DNA of 33,872 nt, from assembly GCA_017462755.1 (NCBI GenBank), contig JAFTQM010000099.1, positions 1 through 33,872 of the forward strand. Reading direction: 5' to 3'. Position 1 is the stretch's first letter; each line of letters begins with the position of its first letter. The notes under the pieces are model-generated. The model was given only the letters and a program-made list of their open reading frames with translations, did not search any database and was not told the DNA's origin. This document shows positions 25,427 through 32,067 of the stretch, one piece after another. Made by a program: the position numbers and the translations under genes. The stretch comes from Lachnospiraceae bacterium. Its GTDB lineage: Bacteria > Bacillota > Clostridia > Lachnospirales > Lachnospiraceae.

Positions 25427-26509
25427 TTATAAGTTCTCAGCCTCGAACTTCTTCATGAACTCAACTAACTTCTCTACACCCTCGATTGGCATAGCGTTGT
25501 AGATGCTTGCACGCATACCGCCAACGCTTCTGTGACCCTTTAAGTTCTCGAAGCCTGCTGCCTTTGCTTCCTTTACAAACTTTGCATCCAGCTCCTCATT
25601 GCCGGTTACAAACGGTACATTCATCAGAGAACGGTCCTTCTTCTCTACCGTACCCTTAAACAGCTTGCTCTCATCTAAGAAATCATAGAGAATCTTTGCC
25701 TTCTTCTCGTTGTGCTCCTTCATTGCGGACAGACCGCCCATCTTCTTAATCCACTGGAATACCTTACCACATACATAGATACCGTATGCCGGCGGAGTAT
25801 TGTATAAGGAATCATTGTCTGCATGAATCTTGTACTTCAACATGGTAGGAGTACCAGGCAGAGTATCCTCGGTAATCAAATCCTCACGAATGATTACGAT
25901 TACAACACCTGCCGGTCCGATGTTCTTCTGCACACCACCGTAGATTACACCGTACTTGGTTACATCTACCGGCTCGGATAAGAAGCAGGAAGAAACGTCA
26001 GATACTAAGTTCTTGCCCTTGGTGTTTGGAAGCTCCCAGAACTTCGTACCGTAAATGGTGTTGTTCTCACAAATATATACATAATCTGCATCCTCAGGAA
26101 TGTCCAAATCAGAACAATCCGGGATATAGGAGAAGGTCTTGTCTGCGGAAGATGCTACTGCTACCGCCTCACCATACATCTGAGCCTCCTGATATGCCTT
26201 CTTTGCCCACTGACCGGTTACTATGTAAGCAGCCTTCTTGTTCTTCATCAGATTCATCGGAATCATAGCGAACTGCTGGGAAGCACCACCCTGTAAGAAC
26301 AATACCTTGTAGTTGTCCGGAATGTTCATCAGGTCTCTCAAATCCTTCTCTGCTGTCTGGATAATCTCCTCATATGCCTTGGAACGATGACTCATCTCCA
26401 TTACAGACATACCGGTTCCACGGTAATCCATCATCTCATCTGCTACTTCTCTTAATACTTCCTCCGGTAATACTGCCGGACCTGCCGAAAAGTTATACAC
26501 TCTTCCCAT
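25427..26509 (-). CDS. serC: Phosphoserine aminotransferase
   Basis: A 360-residue PLP enzyme converting 3-phosphohydroxypyruvate plus glutamate to phosphoserine and 2-oxoglutarate. It begins with the family hallmark VYNFSAGPAVLPEEVL, has FLQGGASQQFAMIPMNL for phosphate/PLP contacts, and the PLP lysine in YGGVQKNIGPAGV. The end (GHRSVGGMRASIYNAMP) holds the substrate-binding Arg pattern. The length fits the family (360-365). ATG start with AAAGGAGG. First gene of the serC-serA operon, with a near-consensus promoter and a leader of about 85 nt; phosphoserine phosphatase (serB) is not in the window. Confidence 0.97.
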   Translation of the reverse strand: MGRVYNFSAGPAVLPEEVLREVADEMMDYRGTGMSVMEMSHRSKAYEEIIQTAEKDLRDLMNIPDNYKVLFLQGGASQQFAMIPMNLMKNKKAAYIVTGQWAKKAYQEAQMYGEAVAVASSADKTFSYIPDCSDLDIPEDADYVYICENNTIYGTKFWELPNTKGKNLVSDVSSCFLSEPVDVTKYGVIYGGVQKNIGPAGVVIVIIREDLITEDTLPGTPTMLKYKIHADNDSLYNTPPAYGIYVCGKVFQWIKKMGGLSAMKEHNEKKAKILYDFLDESKLFKGTVEKKDRSLMNVPFVTGNEELDAKFVKEAKAAGFENLKGHRSVGGMRASIYNAMPIEGVEKLVEFMKKFEAENL

Positions 26510-26602
26510 CGCTTTGTATCCTCCTTTTTCCTCTTAGAAATATATCTGCCATTCCATCTTATTGATGCAATATATTATTACGTTGGCACTTTAATACACC
26601 AC

Positions 26603-26631
26603 ATTATAAAACTAAACTTCCGTTACGTCAA
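26603..26631 (-). promoter_or_regulatory. Promoter of serC-serA operon
   Basis: On the minus strand TTGACG (26631-26626) and TATAAT (26608-26603) are 17 nt apart, a strong match. It starts only 12 nt after the terminator of the HPr-like gene. The leader is too short for a T-box. Confidence 0.8.
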
Positions 26632-26642
26632 CAGGTATTTGC

Positions 26643-26670
26643 AAAAAAACTGCAGAAAACTGCAGTTTTT
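26643..26670 (-). terminator. Terminator after HPr-like gene (end of murB-rapZ-whiA operon)
   Basis: On the minus strand CTGCAG-TTTT-CTGCAG (extended by A-T pairs) is followed by a run of seven T. It lies just past the stop of the HPr-like gene. Confidence 0.85.
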
Positions 26671-26677
26671 CAAAAAT

Positions 26678-26932
26678 TTATTTGCCACAAAGATACTTTT
26701 CAATGTTCTCCATTGCCTTTTCTTCGTCCTCACCATTTGCAATTACCGTGATTTCACGACCTGCCGGCAGTGCAAGACTCATCATACCCATGATACTCTT
26801 TGCATTTACCTTCTTATCCTCGCACTCTACATAAATGCTGCTCTCATACTGGCTTGCCACCTGTACCAGCAGTGCGATTGGTCTGGCCTCCAAACCCTCC
26901 GGTAACTGAATTGCAATCTTCTTCGAAATCAT
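26678..26932 (-). CDS. HPr-like regulatory protein (Crh-like) with Glu at position 15
   Basis: An 84-residue protein with the HPr fold (about 85-88 residues in the family). The site around residue 15 reads PEGLEARPI: HPr has GLHARP with the His phosphorylated by enzyme I, and B. subtilis Crh has Gln there. Here it is Glu, so it should not carry phosphate for sugar transport. Ser46 is kept in NAKSIMGMMSL, the site used by HPr kinase, whose gene is about 4 kb away. By family and gene order (downstream of whiA, as crh in B. subtilis) it is likely a regulatory protein acting with CcpA or metabolic enzymes. Start ATG overlaps the whiA stop (ATGA). Confidence 0.85.
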   Translation of the reverse strand: MISKKIAIQLPEGLEARPIALLVQVASQYESSIYVECEDKKVNAKSIMGMMSLALPAGREITVIANGEDEEKAMENIEKYLCGK

Positions 26933-27855
26933 ACTTGTTCCTCCTTTTCTTCCCTTAACGCCTCTGCAATACTGCTTAGCTTTTTCAACCGATGATTTAC
27001 TCCCGATTTACCGAGCGGCACCGATAACATCTCTCCCAGCTCCTTTAACGAAGCCTCCGGATACTGTATCCGCAGCACGGCAATCTCTTCCAATCCTTCT
27101 GTCAATGTGTGAAAACCCAGGGTATCTCTGATGTATATAATATCATCAATCTGCTTTGCGGCTGCATTCACGGTTTTGTTGATGTTCGCCGCTTCGCAGT
27201 TTACCTGCCTGTTAACCGAATTCCGCACTCCCTTGAGAATACGGACATTCTCTAACTCCATCAGGGAAGTATGTGCTTCCATGACGTTCAATACATCCAC
27301 AATCTGTGAACCTTCTTTTACATATACCACATAGTATTTCTTTCGTATTACAATCTTTGCATCTACGTCAAAAAACTGAAGCATCTCTCTAAGCTGCTCT
27401 GCCTTGTCCTTTATCGGGAAAACAAATTCCAAATGATATCCCTTTTCCGGGTCTGACATCGAACCTGCCGCCAAAAATGCTCCGCGGATAAACGCCCGCT
27501 TACAGCAGGTATTCTGTGTCAGCAATCCGCTGACTAAAAGCCCGCCGTCAGCATCCTGTGAGAGCTTTAACGCCTGACAGACCTGCTCTGCAAAGCCCTG
27601 CTTCTCAGAAATCAACAGCTTTCCTGCTTCTGCAAAAATTTCAACGTTTTCTATATTAAATGCTTTTTCCAATAATGTAAAGCATTTTCTTGCAACAATT
27701 TCGTTTTCTGTCATAATCTCCAGTCCCGGCTGCCCCTTCGGACCGACCAGATTCCCGCAGGAATTTACGATTGCTGCAAGCTCTGCCAGCTGACAATGTC
27801 TGGCTTCTCCGGCTCTGCCGCTCAGTTCTTCCTTTACTTCTCTTGAAAATGACAT
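26929..27855 (-). CDS. whiA: WhiA DNA-binding protein
   Basis: A 308-residue protein of the WhiA family, which has a degenerate LAGLIDADG homing-endonuclease-like N-terminal part and a C-terminal helix-turn-helix. Visible features are SFSREVKEELSG at the start, RAFIRGAFLAAGSMSDPEKGYHLEF (the LAGLIDADG-like region) and the C-terminal YPEASLKELGEMLSVPLGKSGVNHRLKKL recognition helix region. In B. subtilis it affects cell division and chromosome segregation; in Streptomyces sporulation. The start is MSFSRE with GGAGG 5 nt upstream; an in-frame ATG at 27867 belongs to the ribosome site. It lies between rapZ (52-nt gap) and the overlapping HPr-like gene. Confidence 0.96.
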   Translation of the reverse strand: MSFSREVKEELSGRAGEARHCQLAELAAIVNSCGNLVGPKGQPGLEIMTENEIVARKCFTLLEKAFNIENVEIFAEAGKLLISEKQGFAEQVCQALKLSQDADGGLLVSGLLTQNTCCKRAFIRGAFLAAGSMSDPEKGYHLEFVFPIKDKAEQLREMLQFFDVDAKIVIRKKYYVVYVKEGSQIVDVLNVMEAHTSLMELENVRILKGVRNSVNRQVNCEAANINKTVNAAAKQIDDIIYIRDTLGFHTLTEGLEEIAVLRIQYPEASLKELGEMLSVPLGKSGVNHRLKKLSSIAEALREEKEEQV

Positions 27856-27907
27856 GATTCCCTCCATGCCGCACCTCTAAAGCACCGACATTCAAACCAT
27901 ACAGAGT

Positions 27908-28762
27908 CTACCGCTCAATATCGCGATGCTCCACCTTTACACCATACTCGCTCTTCGACAGACGCTTTTCCAGCTCATAAGCTACGGTTACCGACCGATG
28001 GTGTCCGCCGGTACATCCGATGCTGACCACCAGCTGATTTTTTCCCTCTGCGATGTAGCCCGGAATCAAAAATAACAGCATCTCCTCCAGCTTATCCAGA
28101 AAATCCGGTGCCATCGGCGACTCCAGTACATAATTGCGGACTCTGGCATCCCTTCCGGTCAGCTTTTTTAGCTCCGGCACATAGTATGGATTCTTCAGGA
28201 AACGTACATCAAATACCAAATCCGAATCGGTCGGTATTCCATGCTTGAACCCAAACGACAATATCGTTATAAAGAAGTTGTGATAACTTCCGTTTTCTAC
28301 AAATACATGATCAATCTGCGTTTTTAATTCCCTCACAAGCAGCTGACTGGTATCCAGAATATAATCTGCTCTGGACTTCAAAAATGCCAGACGCTTCCGC
28401 TCTTCCTCAATGCCCCGGTCTACCCGGTCGGTTCCGGACAACGGATGTGTCCTGCGCGTTTCCTTATAACGCTTTACCAGCACACTGGTACTGCATTCCA
28501 AAAAGAGAATCTCATAGGTATAGCCCTCTGCCCGCAGCTGATCCAGAACAGCACCTGCTTCCTCTAGGGATTGTCCGCTCCGGATATCGATTCCAAGCGC
28601 AATCTTACTGATATTCTGGCTTCCCTTTACCGTCAGTCCGGCAAAGGTCGGAATCAACGGAATCGGCAGATTATCGACGCAAAAATATCCCGCGTCCTCC
28701 AGCATCTTCAATACGGAGCTTTTGCCTGCTCCGGACATTCCTGTTACAATCACAAATCTCAT
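27908..28762 (-). CDS. rapZ: RapZ/YvcJ nucleotide-binding protein
   Basis: A 284-residue protein of the RapZ (YvcJ) family. The N-terminal P-loop is GMSGAGKSS (8-16) and the C-terminal half holds FLKNPYYVPELKKLTGRD and CTGGHHRSV, both diagnostic. In E. coli RapZ binds RNA and glucosamine 6-phosphate and controls glmS expression; in B. subtilis YvcJ is a GTP/ATP-binding protein linked to competence. Which role applies here is unknown. The start is MRFVIVTG, with GGGGG 6 nt upstream; the ATG at 28780 sits on GAGGA with no spacing. It follows murB after 27 nt. The B. subtilis order has yvcK between this gene and whiA; here it is absent. Confidence 0.96.
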   Translation of the reverse strand: MRFVIVTGMSGAGKSSVLKMLEDAGYFCVDNLPIPLIPTFAGLTVKGSQNISKIALGIDIRSGQSLEEAGAVLDQLRAEGYTYEILFLECSTSVLVKRYKETRRTHPLSGTDRVDRGIEEERKRLAFLKSRADYILDTSQLLVRELKTQIDHVFVENGSYHNFFITILSFGFKHGIPTDSDLVFDVRFLKNPYYVPELKKLTGRDARVRNYVLESPMAPDFLDKLEEMLLFLIPGYIAEGKNQLVVSIGCTGGHHRSVTVAYELEKRLSKSEYGVKVEHRDIER

Positions 28763-28789
28763 CGGTATCCCCCGCTTCATTCCTCGCTG

Positions 28790-29716
28790 CTACGAAAAAT
28801 CTCCCAGCAACCGAACCTCCAACTCCAGGTCTACAGAATAACGCTCTTTTACTGTCTTCTGTACATGCTTTACCACTGCCATAATGTCATCTGCACTGGC
28901 ATTTTCTTCATTTATTACAAAGCCACAATGCTTCGCTGACACTGCCGCACCGCCGATGCGAAAGCCTGCCAGTCCTGCATCCATAATCAGCTTTCCTGCA
29001 AAATAACCCTCCGGGCGCTTAAAGGTACTGCCCGCACTCGGATATTCCAGCGGCTGCTTTTCGCGCCGCATCCTCATCAGTTCATCAATTTTCTGCAATG
29101 CAGCCTCCGTTTCACCCATTGGAAACGTAAATTCTGCTTCATATACATACCACGGCTTCTGCTGTAGCACACTATGACGATATCCAAGCTCCAGCTCATC
29201 CGCAGCTATCCGCTGACAGTTTCCTTCTTCATCCAGTACCGAAACCGCTACCAGATAATCCTTGATTTCACCGCCATAGGCACCTGCATTCATATATACT
29301 GCGCCGCCGACACTGCCCGGAATCCCTGCTGCAAACTCAAAGCCTGTTGCTCCGGCCTTTGCCGCATCTCTGGCAAAAACCATCAAAGGCACACCCGCTC
29401 CGGCTCGCGCGCATAATCTGTCATTCTCCTGCCAAAACTGCACCAAAGCCTTCTGACACGGAAATTTCAAAATCAGTCCGCGATAGCCTGCATCCGACAC
29501 CAGCAGATTACTGCCGTATCCGATGATGCTGTACGGCATCTGCTCCTTACGACAGAGCTTTAACACCGCTGCTGCCTCCTGCGGATTTTCGGGCAACACA
29601 AAATAGTCTGCCGGTCCGCCAATACGAAAGGTTGTATGACAAGCCAGCAGCTCATTTTGCTTTATCTTTTCTTCACTTATAATTGTAACTAATTTACGGT
29701 AAAAGTCCTGATTCAC
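28790..29716 (-). CDS. murB: UDP-N-acetylenolpyruvoylglucosamine reductase
   Basis: A 308-residue FAD enzyme that reduces UDP-GlcNAc-enolpyruvate to UDP-MurNAc with NADPH, in peptidoglycan precursor synthesis. Features: HTTFRIGGPADYFVLP (FAD domain start), IIGYGSNLLVSDAGYRGLIL, AGIPGSVGGAVYMNAGAYGGE and the catalytic YPSAGSTFKRPEG. The C-terminal Glu lies in LELEVRLLG. It is the type II-like form without the extra loop. The start is GTG (VNQDFYRKL) with GAGG 6 nt upstream; a TTG at 29752 and an ATG at 29728 are weaker. First gene of the murB-rapZ-whiA-HPr-like unit with a likely promoter. Confidence 0.95.
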   Translation of the reverse strand: MNQDFYRKLVTIISEEKIKQNELLACHTTFRIGGPADYFVLPENPQEAAAVLKLCRKEQMPYSIIGYGSNLLVSDAGYRGLILKFPCQKALVQFWQENDRLCARAGAGVPLMVFARDAAKAGATGFEFAAGIPGSVGGAVYMNAGAYGGEIKDYLVAVSVLDEEGNCQRIAADELELGYRHSVLQQKPWYVYEAEFTFPMGETEAALQKIDELMRMRREKQPLEYPSAGSTFKRPEGYFAGKLIMDAGLAGFRIGGAAVSAKHCGFVINEENASADDIMAVVKHVQKTVKERYSVDLELEVRLLGDFS

Positions 29717-29767
29717 GGCAATCCTCATTCCGATTTTTATGCGATTCTCCAAAACACTTACTTTTAT

Positions 29768-29776
29768 TTTATAGCA
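29768..29776 (-). promoter_or_regulatory. Extended -10 promoter of murB operon
   Basis: On the minus strand TGCTATAAA (29776-29768) is an extended -10 about 52 nt upstream of the murB start. No good -35 is visible. Confidence 0.45.
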
Positions 29777-29830
29777 TGATTCTATGCAAATGGCTATCGT
29801 TTCAGAAGAAAATTTTCATTTTCGTGAAAT

Positions 29831-29897
29831 CTGACGGCTTTTTTGTTCCTAATTTGTGAATTCTTCGTCATTTTTATTATAGCAAAAAAGCCGCCAG
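29831..29897. repeat. Inverted repeat with 15-nt arms between glk and murB
   Basis: CTGACGGCTTTTTTG (29831-29845) and CAAAAAAGCCGCCAG (29883-29897) face each other around 37 nt. On the minus strand the one mismatch is a G-U pair, so the glk transcript can fold completely. The right arm as read on the minus strand includes TTTTTT after GGCGGC, so a shorter terminator for glk may overlap. The loop holds TATAAT on the minus strand. Confidence 0.6.
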
Positions 29898-29914
29898 AGC
29901 TTACCAAGCCCTTG

Positions 29915-30856
29915 TTAGTTCGTGATTAATAATCTTGCACTTCCATAAATTCCGGCATCATTGCCAAGCTCTGCCAAACGGAATTCTTTGTTTTTCAGCG
30001 CAAACAAAATATTGTCATTGTAGTGTCTGCTGATGGCATCCAACAGAATCTGGCCTGCTTTGGACACACCGCCGCCGATTACAAATACCTGCGGGTCTAC
30101 GGTTGCCGCCACATGGGACAACGCTGCTGCCAGATAGGAACCAAGCATATCCACCAGTTCCTCTGCTACCGTATCTCCTGCCTTGGCACAATCGAAAATA
30201 TCCTTTGCGGTCAATTCTGCAAACTCACGCAGCTTTGTCGGAGTTTCCTCCTCCGCGAGACGCTTCTTTGCCATGCGCACAATACCGGTAGCCGATGCAT
30301 ACTGCTCCAAATGTCCGTGTCCGCCACAGCCGCAGAGTGCCGTTTCCTGCGGATTGACAATGATATGACCGATTTCACCGCCTGCACCATTGCTTCCGGC
30401 AATTACCTTGCCGTCCACAATCACACCGCCGCCGACACCGGTACCCAGCGTTACCATAATCACGTCCTGATAGCCTCTGCCGCCGCCCTTCCACATCTCA
30501 CCAAGCGCCGCTACATTAGCATCGTTCGCTGCCGCTACCTTCAGACCGGTCAGTCCCTGCATTTCCTCGACTGCATTTACAATGCCCCAGCCAAGATTTG
30601 CACATTTCAATACCGTGCCGTCTGCCTTGACCGGTCCCGGAATACCAAGACCAATACCTACGACCTCCACCTTTGCAATCTGCTTTTCTGCAAGCTTTGC
30701 TTCAATCGTCTCAGCCACATCCGGCAATACGCCTGCTCCGGCATTTTCCCGTCTGGTCGGAATCTCCCACTTATCCAACAGCTCGCCTGCCACGGTAAAC
30801 AATCCGCACTTTACGGTCGTACCGCCTATGTCAATACCAAAAATATATTTTTCCAT
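29915..30856 (-). CDS. ROK-family glucokinase
   Basis: A 313-residue cytoplasmic kinase expected to phosphorylate glucose to glucose 6-phosphate with ATP. The N-terminal phosphate loop is FGIDIGGTTVKCGLF, the sugar-binding Glu/Asn region has AANDANVAALGE, and GTGVGGGVIVDGKVIAGSNGAGGEIGH is the ROK signature. The zinc-site loop reads CGCGGHGHLEQ, with His where many have Cys. The length and motifs fit bacterial ROK glucokinases. Start chosen at the ATG MEKYIFG with GGAG 11 nt upstream; GTG at 30883 is a weaker choice. It lies 33 nt after hprK, so the two are probably co-transcribed. Confidence 0.9.
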   Translation of the reverse strand: MEKYIFGIDIGGTTVKCGLFTVAGELLDKWEIPTRRENAGAGVLPDVAETIEAKLAEKQIAKVEVVGIGLGIPGPVKADGTVLKCANLGWGIVNAVEEMQGLTGLKVAAANDANVAALGEMWKGGGRGYQDVIMVTLGTGVGGGVIVDGKVIAGSNGAGGEIGHIIVNPQETALCGCGGHGHLEQYASATGIVRMAKKRLAEEETPTKLREFAELTAKDIFDCAKAGDTVAEELVDMLGSYLAAALSHVAATVDPQVFVIGGGVSKAGQILLDAISRHYNDNILFALKNKEFRLAELGNDAGIYGSARLLITN

Positions 30857-30889
30857 GCTATGCTCTTCTCCGTTTCTGCGCACCGGTTC

Positions 30890-31825
30890 CTACGCTTCTT
30901 CGCTATTCTTCATCAAATTATTGGTTACTCGTCTGTAAAGCTCCTGTGCCGCATTGTAGCCCATCTTCTTCTGACGGTGATTTACTGCCGCAGACTCACA
31001 GATGATTGCCAGATTTCGACCCGGACGAATCGGAATATTGTGGCAAACTACCTTGTTGCCAAGGAACTCGGTATACTGCTCTTCCAAGCCCAAACGGTCG
31101 TATTCCCTATCCTTGTTCCACTCCTCCAGATTAATTACCAAATCGATGGACTGGGTATTCTTTACGCTCTGCACACCAAACAACGTCTTTACGTCCACAA
31201 TGCCGATACCGCGCAGCTCAATCAAATGTCGTGTGATATCCGGTGCAGTACCAATCAACGTATCATCACTTACCTTCTTAATCTCTACCACATCATCCGT
31301 TACCAGACGGTGTCCGCGCTTTAACAGCTCCAGGGCAGCCTCACTCTTACCGATACCACTCTCGCCGGTAATCAGGATACCCTCACCGTATACATCGACC
31401 AATACACCATGAATCGAAATACGAGGTGCCAGCTCTACCTTCAGCCAACGGATTACCTCTGACATAAAGGAAGAGGTCGTTTTGTTGGTACGGAAAATCG
31501 GCACGCCCATCTCTACCGCAATCTGACGAATCTCCTCCGATACCTCAATGCCACGGCAGAATACAATACACGGCATTTTAAAGCTCATCAGCTTCCGCAT
31601 GATACCGATGCCATGATCCTTTTCCATCTTCTGCATATATGCATATTCCACATTACCGATAATCTGAACACGTTCCGAATCAAAATAATCAAAAAAGCCG
31701 GTCAACTGCAGCGCAGGACGGTTTACATCCGGCTGTGACACCTTTATATGCGAAACATCAATCTCCGGCGTACAATTTTCCAACTGCATCTTTTCCACAA
31801 TCTTTTCTAATTCAACCGTATACAT
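30890..31825 (-). CDS. hprK: HPr kinase/phosphorylase
   Basis: A 311-residue bifunctional enzyme that phosphorylates Ser46 of HPr (and Crh) and removes the phosphate, controlling carbon catabolite repression in Firmicutes. The Walker A is GESGIGKS (154-161), preceded by the conserved SIHGVLVDVYGEGILI (His140), followed by RLVTDDVV (Asp177-178). The HPrK signature LIELRGIGIVDV lies at 201-212. Full length for the family (about 310). ATG start with AAGGAG 7 nt upstream. First gene of the hprK-glk unit. Its likely non-PTS target, the Glu15 HPr-like protein, is in the same cluster. Confidence 0.97.
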   Translation of the reverse strand: MYTVELEKIVEKMQLENCTPEIDVSHIKVSQPDVNRPALQLTGFFDYFDSERVQIIGNVEYAYMQKMEKDHGIGIMRKLMSFKMPCIVFCRGIEVSEEIRQIAVEMGVPIFRTNKTTSSFMSEVIRWLKVELAPRISIHGVLVDVYGEGILITGESGIGKSEAALELLKRGHRLVTDDVVEIKKVSDDTLIGTAPDITRHLIELRGIGIVDVKTLFGVQSVKNTQSIDLVINLEEWNKDREYDRLGLEEQYTEFLGNKVVCHNIPIRPGRNLAIICESAAVNHRQKKMGYNAAQELYRRVTNNLMKNSEEA

Positions 31826-31916
31826 AGTTTCTCTCCTTCGCTTTTATTTTTTCTTCTGACGAAAAATCTATCCTGTTTTTTGTCAGGTCACGTTCCTACT
31901 ATATCATATCAATCTT

Positions 31917-31944
31917 ATCATACCACATTTTAAAATTCTTGCAA
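31917..31944 (-). promoter_or_regulatory. Possible hprK promoter
   Basis: On the minus strand TTGCAA (31944-31939) and TATGAT (31922-31917) are 16 nt apart, about 92 nt before the hprK start. The intergenic stretch 31826-32067 is shared with the divergent glmS. No glmS ribozyme-like core was recognised in it. Confidence 0.45.
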
Positions 31945-32067
31945 AGAGAAATGTTGCATACAATAAAACAGGATTCCTCTACTTGCTTTTGATTTCCTTT
32001 CATGTTACTATAACTATCGACAAAATTGTTTTTTCGAAATCTTTAGAATAGATTATGGAGGTTTATT

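Noticed and set aside
26510-26602. T-box or other riboswitch in the serC leader
   Set aside because: The leader from the strong promoter is only about 85 nt and shows no T-box sequence or terminator pair.
30023-31324. 433-codon open frame on the plus strand, antisense to glk and hprK
   Set aside because: It lies wholly over two well-supported genes, is rich in Cys, His and Arg with no recognisable domain, and has no ribosome site. It is a by-product of codon use in the real genes.
31826-32067. glmS ribozyme/riboswitch upstream of glmS
   Set aside because: Many Firmicutes have it, but the conserved AGCGCC cleavage-site core and its paired elements are not seen in this A/T-rich 242-nt gap.
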